Positions 25,046 through 37,135 of a DNA stretch of 64,000 bases are shown piece by piece. The notes beneath the pieces are model-generated. The model had not been told where the DNA came from. It saw nothing but the letters and a program-made list of their open reading frames with translations, and searched no databases. Origin of the DNA: Typhlomys cinereus (taxonomy: Eukaryota > Chordata > Mammalia > Rodentia > Platacanthomyidae); contig JALPQD010000102.1 of assembly GCA_023101885.1 (NCBI GenBank), positions 4,276,971-4,340,970 on the forward strand, in the 5' to 3' direction. Every line of letters begins with the position of its first letter. The first letter of the stretch is position 1. A program made the translations under genes and the position numbers.

Positions 25046-25645
25046 AAAAGTTTCAATCTTCTGAATGCAGATATCCAGTTTTGCCAGCACCATTTGTTGA
25101 AGATGCTGCTCTTTTTCCATTGGATTTTTTGGGCCCCATTGTCAAAGATCAAATGTTTGTAATTGTGTGGACTTATGTCTGGGTCTTTAACCCAGATATA
25201 TGTCTATTTTGGAACCAGTACTAGTCTGTTTTGATTACTATATATTTGTTGTATAAATTAAGGTTTGGTATGGTGAGCTCCAGCAGTGTATTTTTACTCG
25301 GGATTGTTTTTGCTATCCTGGGCCTTTTGTGAGGCAAGAAACTATAAAAACCCTAGTTGAAAGTATAGGAAACTCCCTCAAGCTGATTGGGCTAGGCCTA
25401 CAGTTCCTAAACAGAAATCCAACAGCACAGTCACTAGAACCAACACTCAACAAATGCAATCTTCTGAAATTAATGAGCTTCTGTTCAGATAAAGAGATTG
25501 TAAAGCAAGCACAAAGGCAACTCACAGAATAGGAGAAAATTTCATAACCACATATATGATAGAGCTCTATTATCCAGAGTGCATGAAGAACTTAAAAAAC
25601 TAAACACCAATGAAACAAATGGCCCAATTAAAAAATGGGCCTGGG

Positions 25646-26216
25646 CCTGCAATGCCCTTCACTCCATCCTGATAAACTGAAAAAAAAAAGTCAACAAACC
25701 ATAATCCAGAACATCAGAGACTCTATATCAACCATCTGGAACTAGGCCAGCCTAATCTCTCCCCATCCTGAAGCTCAGGGAAATTTGTGGAAGAGGGGCG
25801 GTAAGATTTTAAGAGCACAAGGATGGGAGGAGTAATAACATGCAAGATACTCCACACAAATTAGGGCCGAAGCAATCATAATTGGACTTTGCATGCCCTG
25901 CACAATGTTGACCCCACAAAGTCTAGCATTTGCTAAAGGCACTAGGATCCTTGGAGGTAAGGGATCAACAGCCACAGTAGTGTTTCTATGCTTAAGGGGA
26001 ATACAGGAAAAGGTTCTGGGAAATGCCGCTGGGTCTTTGCATCTCATCAGAGAGGAGGACCCAGAGGAGAGTTTGGCATGCACATTAAAGAATGCTATGG
26101 GATGGGAAGGGGGAGGTACTGGGGGATGGGGAGGGAGGGGGATGGGGGGTTGGAGGGAGGGAGGGAACCGGTGTACCTGTTAAGTTTGTATGATGGAAAT
26201 TAAAAAAAAAAAAACA
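25646..26216 (+). mobile_element. Small L1 3'UTR insertion nested in ORF2, with a 28-bp 5' inversion
   Basis: The host ORF2 text stops after '...aaaaaatgggcctggg' (ends 25645) and resumes 'cctgggaactcaaaagaaac' at 26217. The insert begins with 28 bp (25646-25673) that is the complement of the 3'UTR text just upstream of 'agcagcaaaactg'. It then runs forward from 'aaactgaaaaa' through the 3'UTR and purine tract (about 26098-26168) to a poly(A) tail. 'cctggg' is the only exact shared flank; the rest of the expected TSD has decayed into the A-tail. A 97-codon 3'UTR frame (25893-26183) is open here. Confidence 0.85.
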
Positions 26217-26280
26217 CCTGGGAACTCAAAAGAAACTTTTCCAGAGGCAGAATTGAAATGTCTAAAAAATATCTTAAAAA

Positions 26281-26823
26281 ATGCTCCATATCCTTAGCCA
26301 TCAGGGAAATACAAATCAAAACTTCCCTGAGATATCATCTCACCCCAGTCAAGATGGCAAAAATACACAATACAAACACCACCAAATGCTGGAGAAGATG
26401 TGGAAAGAAGAAACTTTCCTACATTGCTGGTGGGAATGCAGGCTTATGCAACCACTCTGGCGATCAGTTTGGCGATTTCCAAAGATGTTAAAGATTGAAA
26501 TGCTACATGACCCTGCTATTCCACTTTTGGGAACAATCCCCCATACAGCAAAAATTTACTACAGTGACACAAGCACAACCATGTTCATAGCAGCACTATT
26601 TACAATAGCAAAGTCATGGAATCAACCCAAATGCCCAAGAGTTGAAGAATGGATAAGGAAAATGTGGTACATTTATACAATGGAATACTACTCAGCCATC
26701 AAAAATGATGAATTAATGCAATTTGCCAGGAAATGGATGGAATTAAAAAAGATTATATTGAGTGAAGTATCCCAGACACAGAAAAGTAAGTGCCGTATGT
26801 ACACTCTAATAGGTGGATCCTAG
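26281..26823 (+). pseudogene. L1 ORF2 C-terminal segment
   Basis: About 180 codons stay open to the normal ORF2 stop. Familiar C-terminal motifs are visible: a Cys-rich 'CWWECRL' region, 'PAIPLLGTIPHTAK', '[13 protein letters not shown]', '[20 protein letters not shown]' and the terminal 'IGGS'. This is only the end of a protein normally near 1,275 residues, with no promoter or endonuclease, so it is a relic. Confidence 0.9.
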
Positions 26824-27905
26824 AACCAAACCCACTTAATGACATGTTCAAAGGTAAATCTCTGTAATACTTACTGTACATGCAAAGATTATAAACAGGA
26901 GGGAAAGAAGAGAAAGAGGGCCCCCCAACAGAAAAAAGGAGAGAGGGGATCATGCTTCAGTAGAGAAAATAGGTCACCATCAAGTATTGCATGTAAGTAG
27001 CGAAACATCTGGGGAGACACTTCACTTCCTAGTCACCTGTGACTAAAGAGGTCTGATCTCACCAATCAGAGAGTGTATAGGGACTGGCAGATAGATGGTA
27101 ACCATCCTGCAAATAGGACACTGACCCCCCCTCACTTGCTGTGTCCTACTCCTATTCCATATACTTTTGAGTCTCCTCTTATATTAAGATCTTCATTTAA
27201 ACAGTCTTTTATCATTGGTTAGAAGGTGACCTTCAATACCAATCAGGATGGAGCCAAGGACGGTGCAAGAAAAGCAAAATTGAAAACAACAATAAACCGT
27301 AATTCAGAACACCAAAGACCCTACATTAATCACCTGGAACCAGACCAGCCAAATCTTTCCCCATCCTCAAGCTCAGGGAACCTTGTGGAAGAGGGGACAG
27401 CAAGATTGTAAGAGCCTAAAGATAGGGAGGACCAAGGATATGCAAGATACTCCACACAAGTTAGTACTGCAGTAGCCATAATTGGACTTTACATGACCTG
27501 CACAATGGCTGACATGTCAACGACCCCCCTCAAAGTCTAGCATGGATCACAGAGGAGTAGGCTCCAGGCAATAGGATCCTTAGAGGCAAGGGATGAACAG
27601 TCATAATAGAGTTCCCATACTAACAGGGAGCCCAAGAAAGGGCTCCAGGATATGCCACTGAGTCCTTACCTGTCACTAAAGTGGAAGACTCAGAGGGAGG
27701 TTTGGCATTCACACAAAAGGATGCTTCAGGGGATGGGAGGGAGGCAGGGGAAGGCCCTGAGAGAAGGGGAAGGAGGGAAGGGGATGAAAAGAAGGGGAAA
27801 GGAGGGGAGAGTACAAGGGGGGACTGGGGAGCAGAGGAGAGAGGGAGAGGATGGGAGTACCTATTGAGCTTGTGTGACTGCAAAAATAAATAAAGTGTGG
27901 AGAAA

Positions 27906-28260
27906 ATAAAAAGAAAAGAAACAAGATTCTCTTATGCTGGATAGTGTTATCCATGGTAATTAACTCTCTTTCTATATAAGTCTGAAACGATTGATAGAGT
28001 TATTGAAATTTATGTTCTGTCACAAAAATACTCTATGAAAGTCAAGATTGTATTTAAGACACAAAAAGATAGTTTTCCAATGTGGCCCCTTTATATTAGT
28101 TCACATTGCTTTCTATTACTCAAGACCCATAGTCTAATATTGACTCTAGTCAGATATTAGTGTCCAGAAAGGGCTATGAATCTTGAAGCTGAGGCTACAA
28201 ATTTCCTGAAACCTTTCATATTATGATGATAAGCAATTTGCAGAGCTGAATAAAAGTTAA
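27906..28260. other. Unique sequence
   Basis: No feature recognised. Confidence 0.45.
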
Positions 28261-28347
28261 GTAAGGAATGGTGGTGGTGCACCACACAGAAAACTGAGAC
28301 AGGAGGAGGATTACCATTTAAGGTTGTGCTGCAAAGAAATACCCTCT
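28261..28347 (+). repeat. B1-like SINE fragment
   Basis: 'gtaaggaatggtggtggtgc', 'actgagacaggaggaggatt' and 'ataccctctta' follow B1 order. A young SINE has inserted into its A-rich end. Confidence 0.6.
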
Positions 28348-28364
28348 TAAAAAATAAAAATCAG

Positions 28365-28570
28365 GGGCTGGAGAGGTGGCTCAGGGGTTAAGCCTCTGTC
28401 TTGCAGGCGGAAGGTCCTGAGTTCGGATCCCAGATCCCACGTATAGACGCCAGGCAGAAGCGGGGCAGCCTGCACTTCTGGTCCTGGTAGGGCAGAACCT
28501 GTGAATCCCGGGGCAGAAGGAGGTGGAGGCGTCCATGGTGGTTCGCGAATTCGTCCGTGGTTCTACACAT

Positions 28571-28627
<57 letters not shown>

Positions 28628-28700
28628 CACATGTGCACAGTTGAATAAATAATAATAATAATAATAATAAAAGAATTTAAAATAATAAAAAAAAGATTTA
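28365..28700 (+). repeat. B2-like tRNA-derived SINE with perfect TSD
   Basis: A good reference copy of the family. Head 'gggctggagaggtggctcag', A box 'tggctcaggggttaag', B box 'gagttcggatccc', then 'tatagacgccaggcagaagc', 'ggtcctggtagggcagaacc', 'gtgaatcccggggcag', and a (CA)n run at about 28566-28624. It ends 'gttgaataaataataataat...' with an A-rich tail. The 16-bp TSD 'aaaaaataaaaatcag' lies at 28349-28364 and 28701-28716. Confidence 0.95.
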
Positions 28701-28716
28701 AAAAAATAAAAATCAG

Positions 28717-29544
28717 ATTAGATTTGCTAATAACTTACTGCTTCAGATCTTTTCCAGTGAACAGATCACTTTTTTATGCTTAGAAATTAAAGTGCCACAA
28801 TTATGAAACCATTTACTTTATGGAGTGTATCACCCACCCTAAAAAATAAAATTCTTTATTTCTCATATACCTCAAATAATGTCATCTTTTCTTTCAAGAA
28901 ATGAATAAAAACCCTGGCTCTGTGATAGGAAATGGGATGGGTAGGTAAGTAAAGAGTATAATTTTACTAACATCCATTAGGGGTACTATATTGATTTATT
29001 TGTATCACTGCAGACAACTTGTTGGCACTAATACTAAAAATGCCATATCAGACTTCATATTTGTACATCTCTTGTCAACATTTTCTATTAAAAAATACGA
29101 AATGAAGTCATTTTTTTTAATCCCATATAAATGAAAGGCCTTCACAGCTTCTCTCTTTGGTCTACTTAGATCTTCTGGGGTTTGCAGATTACTTTGAAAA
29201 ATATATATACCGGAGCAATCTGTTCCATTACTTTCCCTGTTATCCAGGTTTGAAATCTTGCTTTTGTTTTTCTGTTAAAGTAGAAACCATACAAAACTTC
29301 ATCTTCCCAATATCTGCCAATCTATCAGTATTTTCTACATATTATTTTCTGCTTATTTCAACAGATGTGCCCTTTGTATCAAAGCCCAAGTCTCTGCTTA
29401 CAGCACATCATCACCGCCAAAAGTCTTCCTTCAAAGCATTTTATGCTATAGAAATTTACCCTCTCCATTGTAGCATTTTCATTAAAAAAAAAAAACAACA
29501 CTTAAAGTGCTGCGCCCTTTAAAAACACTGACATTGTACTCTCT
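28717..29544. other. Unique AT-rich sequence
   Basis: A 121-codon frame at 29157-29522 is Phe/Ser-rich and looks like chance in AT-rich DNA. No repeat recognised. Confidence 0.4.
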
Positions 29545-30640
29545 GTAAGCTTGTCTGCAGTCTCGCCATGTCTTGAGTTACCTTCCATTTTCTCAGTGCA
29601 TCCCAGCAGGTTTTCTGCCCTCCCATCCACTGAATCACTAACCATCTCCATGTTTATCACGTCCAACAATAACACTTCTGTTCTCCTCTTTACCGGCTTG
29701 TCTGCAGTGCTGGGCATATGAGCCCTTTTGTCCTCCTGGAAAGCCCATTTGGCTTTGGCTCTGGGATCCTTCACTCTGTGGCTTTTCTCTCTGTCCTTAA
29801 TGGCCACTCATCTATGGGTTCCTGATTCTCTGCTAGATCTCACAAATTGGAAAGCCTATGTGTGTGGAACTGGTGATCTTTCTTTTTGTTACATGCACCC
29901 TCCTACTTGGTGATCTCATCCAGCTCTGTGGTTTGGGAGAATTTCCGCTTTTCTAATAACTCTGAAAAATAATTCTCTAGCCTTAAATTTTAACCCAACC
30001 TGACTTTTAGGTCCAGATAACCTATAGATACTTCCCCTGAATCTCTAATATGTATGTCATTAGTGCACCGCAAACAAAACCCTCTAAGGCCTGAAAAATT
30101 TGTTTCCCCCTTGTTTTGATTTTTCACTTACTAATATACATTACCACAATCTACCTAACTAGTTTAGTAACTATTAGAAATTCTCATCTCTGTTGTGTTT
30201 CCTACTAATTCATCAACAAGTCCTAGCAATACTAATTCCAAAATCTGTTAACTCCAGTTCTACAAACAGACAACTACTGTGTCCATCTTTATTAACTTGT
30301 TTTTTGTTCATGTTATGCTACAATCACTTTTTCATATATCAAAGTTGTTTTCTTTAAAACAGAACTCTATATTGCTTCATTTTGAAACACTCAAATTAAA
30401 CTCCCCACCCCACTTTCCAGTGCCTTAGACATGGGCCGATTGCTTCCTGTTTTCCTTTCATTGTATGTTTTCACCCTTGGGTTCTTCAGCATGCCTAACA
30501 CATTCTTTCCTTGGGGGTTTCTGTATGTGCTGGTCCCTGGGGACACTCCCTATGCTTTTCTCAGGATAGATTGCTACCCATCACTTGGAGCTCTGAACAA
30601 AGTTCTGTTTATTCCATGTGCTGCCCCTCTACTTTTGGAA
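29545..30640 (+). mobile_element. Degenerate LINE-2 (L2) remnant
   Basis: Several landmarks follow L2 3' ORF and tail order: 'aataacacttctgttctcct', 'cttggtgatctcatccagct', 'tcatcaacaagtcctagcaa', then 'tgccttagacatgggccg', 'ttcttcagcatgccta' and 'cactccctatgcttttctca'. It is pyrimidine-rich with many short indels and no open coding region. An 18-A run at about 30640-30657 follows it. Confidence 0.55.
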
Positions 30641-30759
30641 AAAAAAAAAAAAAAAAACTCTTGTAATCACTTCACTAGCTCTTCCAACAAATATCTATTA
30701 AAGGCCTGAGGCTCTGTGATAGGTAATAGAAGTTTGCCACTGTGTACTAGACAATTTTT

Positions 30760-30823
30760 AATTTTTTTTTATTTTATTATTTATTCAACTGTACGCATGT
30801 GCATATGTATGTGCGGCGCGCGC

Positions 30824-30876
<53 letters not shown>

Positions 30877-31075
30877 ACCACGGACGAATTCGCGAAGCAC
30901 CATGGACGCCTCCACCTCCTCCTTGCCCCGGGATTCACAGGCTCCGCCCCACCAGGACCAGAAGCGCAGGCCGCCCCCGCTTCCGCCTGGCGTCTATACG
31001 TGGGATCTGGGATCCGAACTCAGGACCTTCTGCCTGCAAGGTGGAGGCTTAACCCCTGAGCCACCTCTCCAGCCC
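30760..31075 (-). repeat. B2-like tRNA-derived SINE with perfect TSD
   Basis: Young copy with many CpGs retained ('cggacgaattcgcgaag', 'cccgcttccgcctggcgtc'). Complement head at right, (TG)n at about 30829-30873, complement A-rich tail at left. The 14-bp TSD 'actagacaattttt' lies at 30746-30759 and 31076-31089. Confidence 0.96.
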
Positions 31076-31343
31076 ACTAGACAATTTTTTAGTGAGGACT
31101 TTGTTAAATATTCTCTCTGTGTAACTTGAATTCAGTCATTATCACTTTTCTCTTCTAATTTCAACATGGAAATTTTTGCTACTTCAAATTTTTAAATACA
31201 TTGGATTGCTAGTCTTGTTTATCTTATTTAGTCCCCAGATGATAGAACAGTTCATCATATTTTATAGGTATATTAATTAACCCATCAATTAGGTTTTCTT
31301 CACTATTAAGCATCCCTGGAAAGGGCAAGGTCTGATAATTCTT

Positions 31344-31390
31344 TTTTTTTTAATTTATTTATTTATTATTTATTCAATTGTGAGTGTATG

Positions 31391-31440
<50 letters not shown>

Positions 31441-31671
31441 TGTATATATGTGTAGTGTGTGTAGAACCACGGACGAATTCGGGAACCACCATGGACACCT
31501 CCACCTCCTTGTTTACTCTGCCCCGGGATTCACAAGCTCCACCCTACCAGGACCAGAAACGCAGGCCGCCCCCGCTTCCGCCTGGCGTCTATACGTGGGG
31601 TCTACGATCCGAACTCAGGACCTTCCGCCTGCAAGGCAGAGGCTTAACCCCTGAGCCACCTCTCCAGCCCC
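31344..31671 (-). repeat. B2-like tRNA-derived SINE with perfect TSD
   Basis: Second young copy about 270 bp after the last one, same orientation. Complement head 'ccacctctccagcccc', long (TG)n at about 31393-31460, complement tail 'taatttatttatttattatt'. The 16-bp TSD 'aggtctgataattctt' lies at 31328-31343 and 31672-31687. Confidence 0.96.
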
Positions 31672-31711
31672 AGGTCTGATAATTCTTATTGAAAGATATC
31701 ATCTTCCATAA

Positions 31712-31975
31712 TTCAGGAGTGAAAGTTTTAGCTTCACAAGTAAAGGGACCCAAGTTCAGATCCCCAAATTAAAATGATAGGCAGAAATGGCAGCAGCCTG
31801 TAATTTCGGCCCTGGAAGATGAAGCCTGAGATACCCCAGAACAAATCATTAAGATGAAAAAGCAATTCAGAATGATTCCTGATGTTACTTTGGGTCTTGA
31901 CAAACACACACTCAAGAGCTCTTTTGTTTGCAAACATACACGTGCATACATGCAAAAAATAATAAATTAAAAATT
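31712..31975 (+). repeat. B2-like SINE, older copy
   Basis: 'agttttagcttcacaagtaa', 'cccaagttcagatccccaaa', 'ataggcagaaatggcagcag', 'cggccctgg' and an 'aataataaattaaa' tail follow the same body order as the young copies but with many changes and almost no CA tract. Confidence 0.65.
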
Positions 31976-32352
31976 TAACATCTCCTCACTATTCTACTTC
32001 TCTTCTGTTCCTACAGTGGCCTCTCTAACCCAGATCCTTGTGACTTAGATAAACTTCCCCTTTAAGAACACTTTCTTCTCCCCATCTTCCTATTCTCACT
32101 TTGGATTCAGTGCAGTGGGGTGGGTGGAACATAAGATCTTCTAATATATTTCCAAGAGGCTCTTTTTAGCCACATAATGACTGACCTTGTGATTAATTGG
32201 TTGGCCAGTATGTGTCTCCACTTCTTCTTCAAGTAAAGTACAGGTAATGATGGTGCCTGCCTCCTAGACCTTCTTGAGAAATTAAATTATCTAAGCTAAA
32301 CATTTGGACCAGGACCTGTAGAATGTAGAGTATCAATAGCTTCCCTAAACAT
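31976..32352. other. Unique sequence
   Basis: No feature recognised. Confidence 0.45.
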
Positions 32353-32367
32353 TCACTCCTCCTTTCT

Positions 32368-33139
32368 TTTTTTTTTTTTCAATTTTTTTTATTAAAAATT
32401 TAATTATACATTTTAAAATTTTTTACCAGTTCCCTCCCTCCCCCCTCCTCCCCTCCCCTTCCCCCAGTGCCTCCCCCCCAATTCCCAGAGAGTCCTTTAT
32501 TGTGTACGCCTAACTCTCCTCTGGGTCCTCCTCTCCGATGACGTCCAAGGACCCAGTGGCATTTCCATAAGCCCTTTCTCTTGTTCCCCTTAAGCATAAG
32601 ATCACTACTATGGCTGTCAATCCCTTGCCTCCAGGGGTCTCGGTGCCCTTAACAGATGCTAGACTTTATGAGGGCAACAGTGCGCTGGACATTGCGCAGG
32701 GCATGCAAAGTCCCATTATGATTGCTTTGGCCCCAACTATTGTTGAGAATCTTGCAAATCGTTGCTCCTCCCATCCTTTTGCTCTTACAATCTTACTGCT
32801 CCCTCTTCCGCAAATGTCCCTGAGCTCCAGGATGGGGAGAGATTAGGCTGTCCTAGTTCTATGTGATTGATATAGAGTCTCTGAAGTTCTGGATTGTGGT
32901 TTGTTGATTTTCTTTTGCAGTTTTGCTGCTCCTGCAATTCCCTTCACTCCATTCTGCTGGGCACTGTATGTCACCCCCTGGCCAGAGACAAAAAGCTGTT
33001 AAACTGGAGTCTTGTTGTAATAGCACATTCAAAGGTAGATGTAATAAGAGTAGGAAACCTCACTGAGGGAGGGGTCCATCACCCATTTGCAAAATGATTA
33101 CTTTTTATCTGCTAGACTATATGCCCTCCCCTTCTGGTG
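32368..33139 (-). mobile_element. 5'-truncated L1 3'UTR with TSD
   Basis: Minus-strand L1 3' end: T-rich left end (poly(A) complement), the C-rich complement of the purine tract at about 32430-32480, then complement 3'UTR to 'agactatatgccctcccctt' at the right. The 15-bp TSD 'tcactcctcctttct' lies at 32353-32367 and 33140-33154. It is a simple truncation without inversion. Complement-strand frames such as 32610-32846 are 3'UTR and do not mark a gene. Confidence 0.95.
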
Positions 33140-33154
33140 TCACTCCTCCTTTCT

Positions 33155-34539
33155 GCATCGCCATTCTTCCTAAGTCTTTTACCATCACACCTCGAAAGCT
33201 TGCCCAAAAATGTCTGTTAGAGCATCTAATACTCAGAAGATTAATATTTATTTTTTCTTTTGAGTCTTTGCTTAGTGTAGTTCTGTAACTTTCTTCATGC
33301 TACCTTCCTTTCATTGCATCATGCTAACACTTCCAGTCAGCCTAGTCAACACACTCATGTTCTATTACAACAAACATTAGTTCTATATGAGAGCCTGGAC
33401 AGGCTTCACCTGTGTCCTCAAATTTCATGGTCTCAGCCTCTGTGTTATCCAGGGTTCTTCAAAAACAAGAAATAAAAATTGATAAATGAGAATACTATCT
33501 ATCATAAAAAGTTCAGGGGGAAAAATTCAAAGCAGAGAAAGTCAAAGATGGTCTTCAAGAGGCAGAAATTAACTAAATAAGGCATCAATTAGCATGTTAA
33601 GAAGCCTTATATTCCTTCTTTGACTATCTGGATTACTACAAGGTGTTTAAGACAGAGAACAGCATAATCAGATGTCCATTGACTAGGCCCTTGGAGACGA
33701 AGCAGAGGATGAATCTGAAAGGAATAGAAGCAGTATCATTGATTTCCACTGGACAGGCAGCAGAAAAGAAAAGAGGTTAAGGAAAAATGTTCCCTAGAAC
33801 AGGCTCATTGGGTAGAAATTATGGTGGTTTAGTAAAGGCAAAAGCCATGAGAGTCCAAGAATAGAAGCAGTCTTTCACAGGCATGCCCAGAGAACTTCTG
33901 TCATCCACAGAACCCTTCTCAGATGAGCCCAGAGTCCTCCCTCCCAGGTCTAGAGTGAATATTAATACTAACCATCAGAATATCCTATGCTTATGTTCTT
34001 TCTCTTCTTTGTTCTCTCATTTTTTCTCTCTCATTACATGATTATTGAATGAGTTATTAAAATAGTCTACCCTTGAGATAAAAATCTTTGTGGCAAGATA
34101 CACTTCCTTAGTAGAAAAATTGTTGTTAAATTTTCCCTGTTGTATTATTAGGCAATTGTACTCAGGAACAGAAATTGATCTCCATTTCCTCGAAATTATG
34201 ACTTTCAAGTTGATAGTGCATTTTTCACCTGACAGTAATAAAGTATGAATAATTCTTGTGTTCCCTGAAGGTAGCTACAGGCTCTTTTACTTTTTAGTCT
34301 TCAATCTCTGGGAAAGTAGCATTTAGATTCTTTCCTGGAAAACAAGAGAAAAATGAAGAAATAAACTATGGATATACTAAATAAATTGACTATTACACAT
34401 GTTTCTGAACATTATGTCAAATTGTGAAACCTAAAAGAGAAGCTATCTTGACTGCATTGCTCAAGGGTAAATCTAGAACTTTGTAGTGAAAACCACAGTG
34501 GGTATTCATAAATACAACAGTAGCTAGGATTCTATTACA
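33155..34539. other. Unassigned sequence
   Basis: No gene seen. Parts of 33440-33960 ('gttatccagggttcttcaaa', 'tttccactggacaggcag') may be an old repeat, but I cannot name it. Confidence 0.35.
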
Positions 34540-34735
34540 TATACATCATAGACTGCTGCAAGCACATTTCGTATACCAACTCGTTATATTCTCCCATTAG
34601 CTATGTAAATTAAGTACTATATTCATTTTAGAGATGAAGACACTAAAGCTAAGCAGCTAAGGAACTTGCTCAAGGTTACTCAAGTGACTGGGCTAAGATT
34701 CAAACTCGGGCAGTACAACTCCATAGCTCATGCAT
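34540..34735 (+). repeat. MIR SINE remnant
   Basis: MIR core on the plus strand: 'ttttagagatgaagacacta', 'gctaaggaacttgctcaagg', 'ttactcaagtgac' and 'gctaagattcaaactcgggc'. Confidence 0.85.
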
Positions 34736-35989
34736 AATAATTGTGTTGGACTTGATGAGTTAATAAATCAACATTGTTCCCTTTAGGATCTATAAAATTT
34801 TTATTTGGAATATATCTGAAATTGATGCAAAATATACCTTTTTTCCCTAAGCGGCAGTGCTTGCTTTGGTTGCACAGACAAAGTGTAAGTTTGCCTCTTG
34901 TAAATCCCAGGTAAGCTGCTTTCTCCTGCACTTCACCTCTTGTTCTTCACAGCTCAGTACTAATCATCAGCCCATAATGCAGTGTAGAATTGCCAACACC
35001 ATCCTGATGATGTAGTTATTTCCAATTGGCACTTGGGAGCACTGAGGAGAGGAGGCATTACTCATAGCCAAGAGTACAGATGTTTCTAATTGCTTTCCAT
35101 TACCAAGAATAACAGCTGTTTACATCTATCAGCAAATAATTCACAAGAGCTCCAGACTATTAAGATAACACACCCCACCTGGTCACCATCACAAGTTGTC
35201 AAGGCCAAGATAGAGGCTGCCAGAATCCCCTTCTGCATCTCTGTTCATCAACTGACAGCATGTGTCACCTTCAGATATCCTTATGCTACCCCACAAGCTC
35301 TGGCTTCTTGGTGGCCTGACACATCAAATGGACATATGGATTCTTCATGGCTTTGCAGTAAGTGTTTTATGGCTATCTTGCAGCCAAGGGCAGCTGACAT
35401 GGAGAAACAAGGGACTTGCAAACAGCCTGATAAAAGAATTTCTAGTTTTTTTTTTTTTTCCACAGAGGTGGAAGGGTTCTGCTTAGAGGAGTGTCTCAAC
35501 TGCAGTGTGCTTGACTTCCTTTAATGCACCAACAAATTGCATTTAGGGGATAAATTACACAGTTCCATAGCATTCCAGGAACCAGTCACATGTTTGGACA
35601 TGATCCACCAAATGGACAGACTATGTTGACAGTTCAGTGAACTTTATCACACAGCTCAATTGGCCACAAAAGAATACAGATAGTCCAACACATCATAGAT
35701 ACTGGAGTTTAAAAGACCAATCTCACCTCCTTGCCAATCCACCACTGTTCCCTGCTGCATACTGGTTCCAGTCTCATTCAAAGCAACTCAAGCAATTAGT
35801 CTCTAACATTTTTATTTCTGTAAATCAGACACTATTACAATTTCCTATGCCCTAGTTTCTAAAATTCATGTCCAAAATAGGCTTTCTACACAGGTAAGCG
35901 GTGTTTCTGTTTTTTTAATCTCTGTTGTACAGCATGCTATTTTTGATAAGAACGTTTTTGTGCAGACATGTATTGTACATTAACATATT
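34736..35989. other. Unique sequence
   Basis: Holds a 144-codon frame at 35090-35524, the longest non-L1 frame in the window apart from SINE/microsatellite artefacts. It contains a Ser/Phe run encoded by a T tract and no recognisable domain. I do not call it a gene. Confidence 0.4.
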
Positions 35990-36985
35990 CCTCATGCTTC
36001 CCGACCATCTCTTTCCTCACCCCTCCCACCTTCCATTAGTCCCTTTTGTTACTCGGGTTTCACTTCCACAATCATGTCATATATACCTATATATGTGACA
36101 CAACTATAGAAGTAATATATATGTATATAAATATGTATGTCTTGGTTTTGTGTATCTATATAAAATTCAGGAATCATAAATGAAAGAAAACATATGTTTG
36201 TCTATCTGAGGTGGGCCCAACTTACTTTATATAATTATCTTCAGTTATATCTCTTTTTTGCCAAGGTCATGATTTCATTCCTAATGGCTGAAAAAAATTC
36301 CATTGTGTACATAAGCTACATTTTCTTTATCCTTTCCTCTGTTATTGACACCTAGATTGATCCCATAACTCACATATTGTGAATTATGCTGCCGTGGATA
36401 TTTATATTCCAAATATTTCTGTGATCAGTTGACTCAGAATAGTTTGGGTAAATGCTTAGTGGTGGAACAGATGGATTGTGCAGTAAATCTTTTCAATTTT
36501 TTGAGGAGTCTCCATACTTATTTCCATAGTGCATGAGCTAGTTTGCATTCCCATCAGAGGTATATATTATAAGAGAATTCCCCTGTTCTCCATCCTTGTC
36601 AGCATTTATTATTTATTTTTGTCCCATTCTCACACTTGACATAGACCCTATCTTAGTTTTAATTTTCATTTTTCTAATGGCTAGTGAACTTATCAGCTAT
36701 TTGGATTTCATCTTTTGAGAACTATTTATTTCATTGGCCCACTTATTAATTAAGTTGCTTTATATCTTATTACTCAGATTTTTGAGTTCTTTTGTATGTT
36801 CTAGATAGATATTAACTCCTCTGTCACCTAGGCAAGATATTCTCCATTCTGTAGGCCTTCTTTTTACTAAACTAAACATTTCTTTGCTATTCAGGAGCTT
36901 ATTAATGTTATAAAGATCCACTGTTGGCATTATTCCCTGACTAACTGTGTTCCTGTTCAGAAAGTCCTTATCCAAGTCTATATCT
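35990..36985 (-). mobile_element. Old L1, ORF2 3' half and 3'UTR
   Basis: Complement of ORF2 from the 3'UTR (left) to the 'DKDFLNRNTVSQGI'-like region (right). Landmarks include 'cattgtgtacataagctaca', 'ttgcattcccatcagagg', 'cattggcccacttattaatt' and 'tcctctgtcacctaggcaa'. Diverged, with many stops; an older L1 lineage like that at 16.6 and 63.3 kb. Confidence 0.88.
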
Positions 36986-37135
36986 TAAAGGGATTAAACA
37001 TAATTTTAATCCTTTGAATCTTTTAATCTGTAAAAATGTTAGAGCATCATTTGCCTTTAAACTGCACAAGATTTGGAATGGTACATGCATTGGAAAATTT
37101 CCTCATTACCTTTTGAAAGGTCATCACGAAGGTCC

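Larger units (their letters stand above)
25050..27905 (+). mobile_element. 5'-inverted (twin-primed) L1, itself interrupted
   Basis: 25050-25333 is ORF2 in reverse orientation, running from the 'WCWQNWIS' region back to 'HKRPRIAK'. At about 25334 the text turns to plus orientation at 'ETIKTLVE', after a loss of roughly 65 bp. It continues to ORF2 stop at 26821-26823 and through about 1.08 kb of 3'UTR to an A-rich end. Inverted 5' part plus direct 3' part with a small junction deletion is the twin-priming pattern. A second L1 (25646-26216) splits the plus part. Coding capacity is lost. TSDs are unclear because the flanks are A-rich. Confidence 0.88.

Noticed and set aside
29157..29522. 121-codon frame
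   Set aside because: Composition is what AT-rich random sequence gives; it ends in an A-run lysine stretch and has no domain.
30716..31129. 137-codon frame with Cys-Val repeats; similar frames at 4294-4597, 13843-14088, 28381-28638, 31380-31679 and 38083-38303
   Set aside because: All are translations of SINE bodies and their CA/TG tracts; they recur because the SINE recurs.
35090..35524. 144-codon frame
   Set aside because: Includes a homopolymer-encoded Phe run, has competing frames on both strands (35262-35486, 35281-35499) and no known motif.
36986..37050. Small inverted repeat 'aaagggattaaa' / 'tttaatccttt'
   Set aside because: Short, imperfect and AT-rich; expected by chance at this composition.
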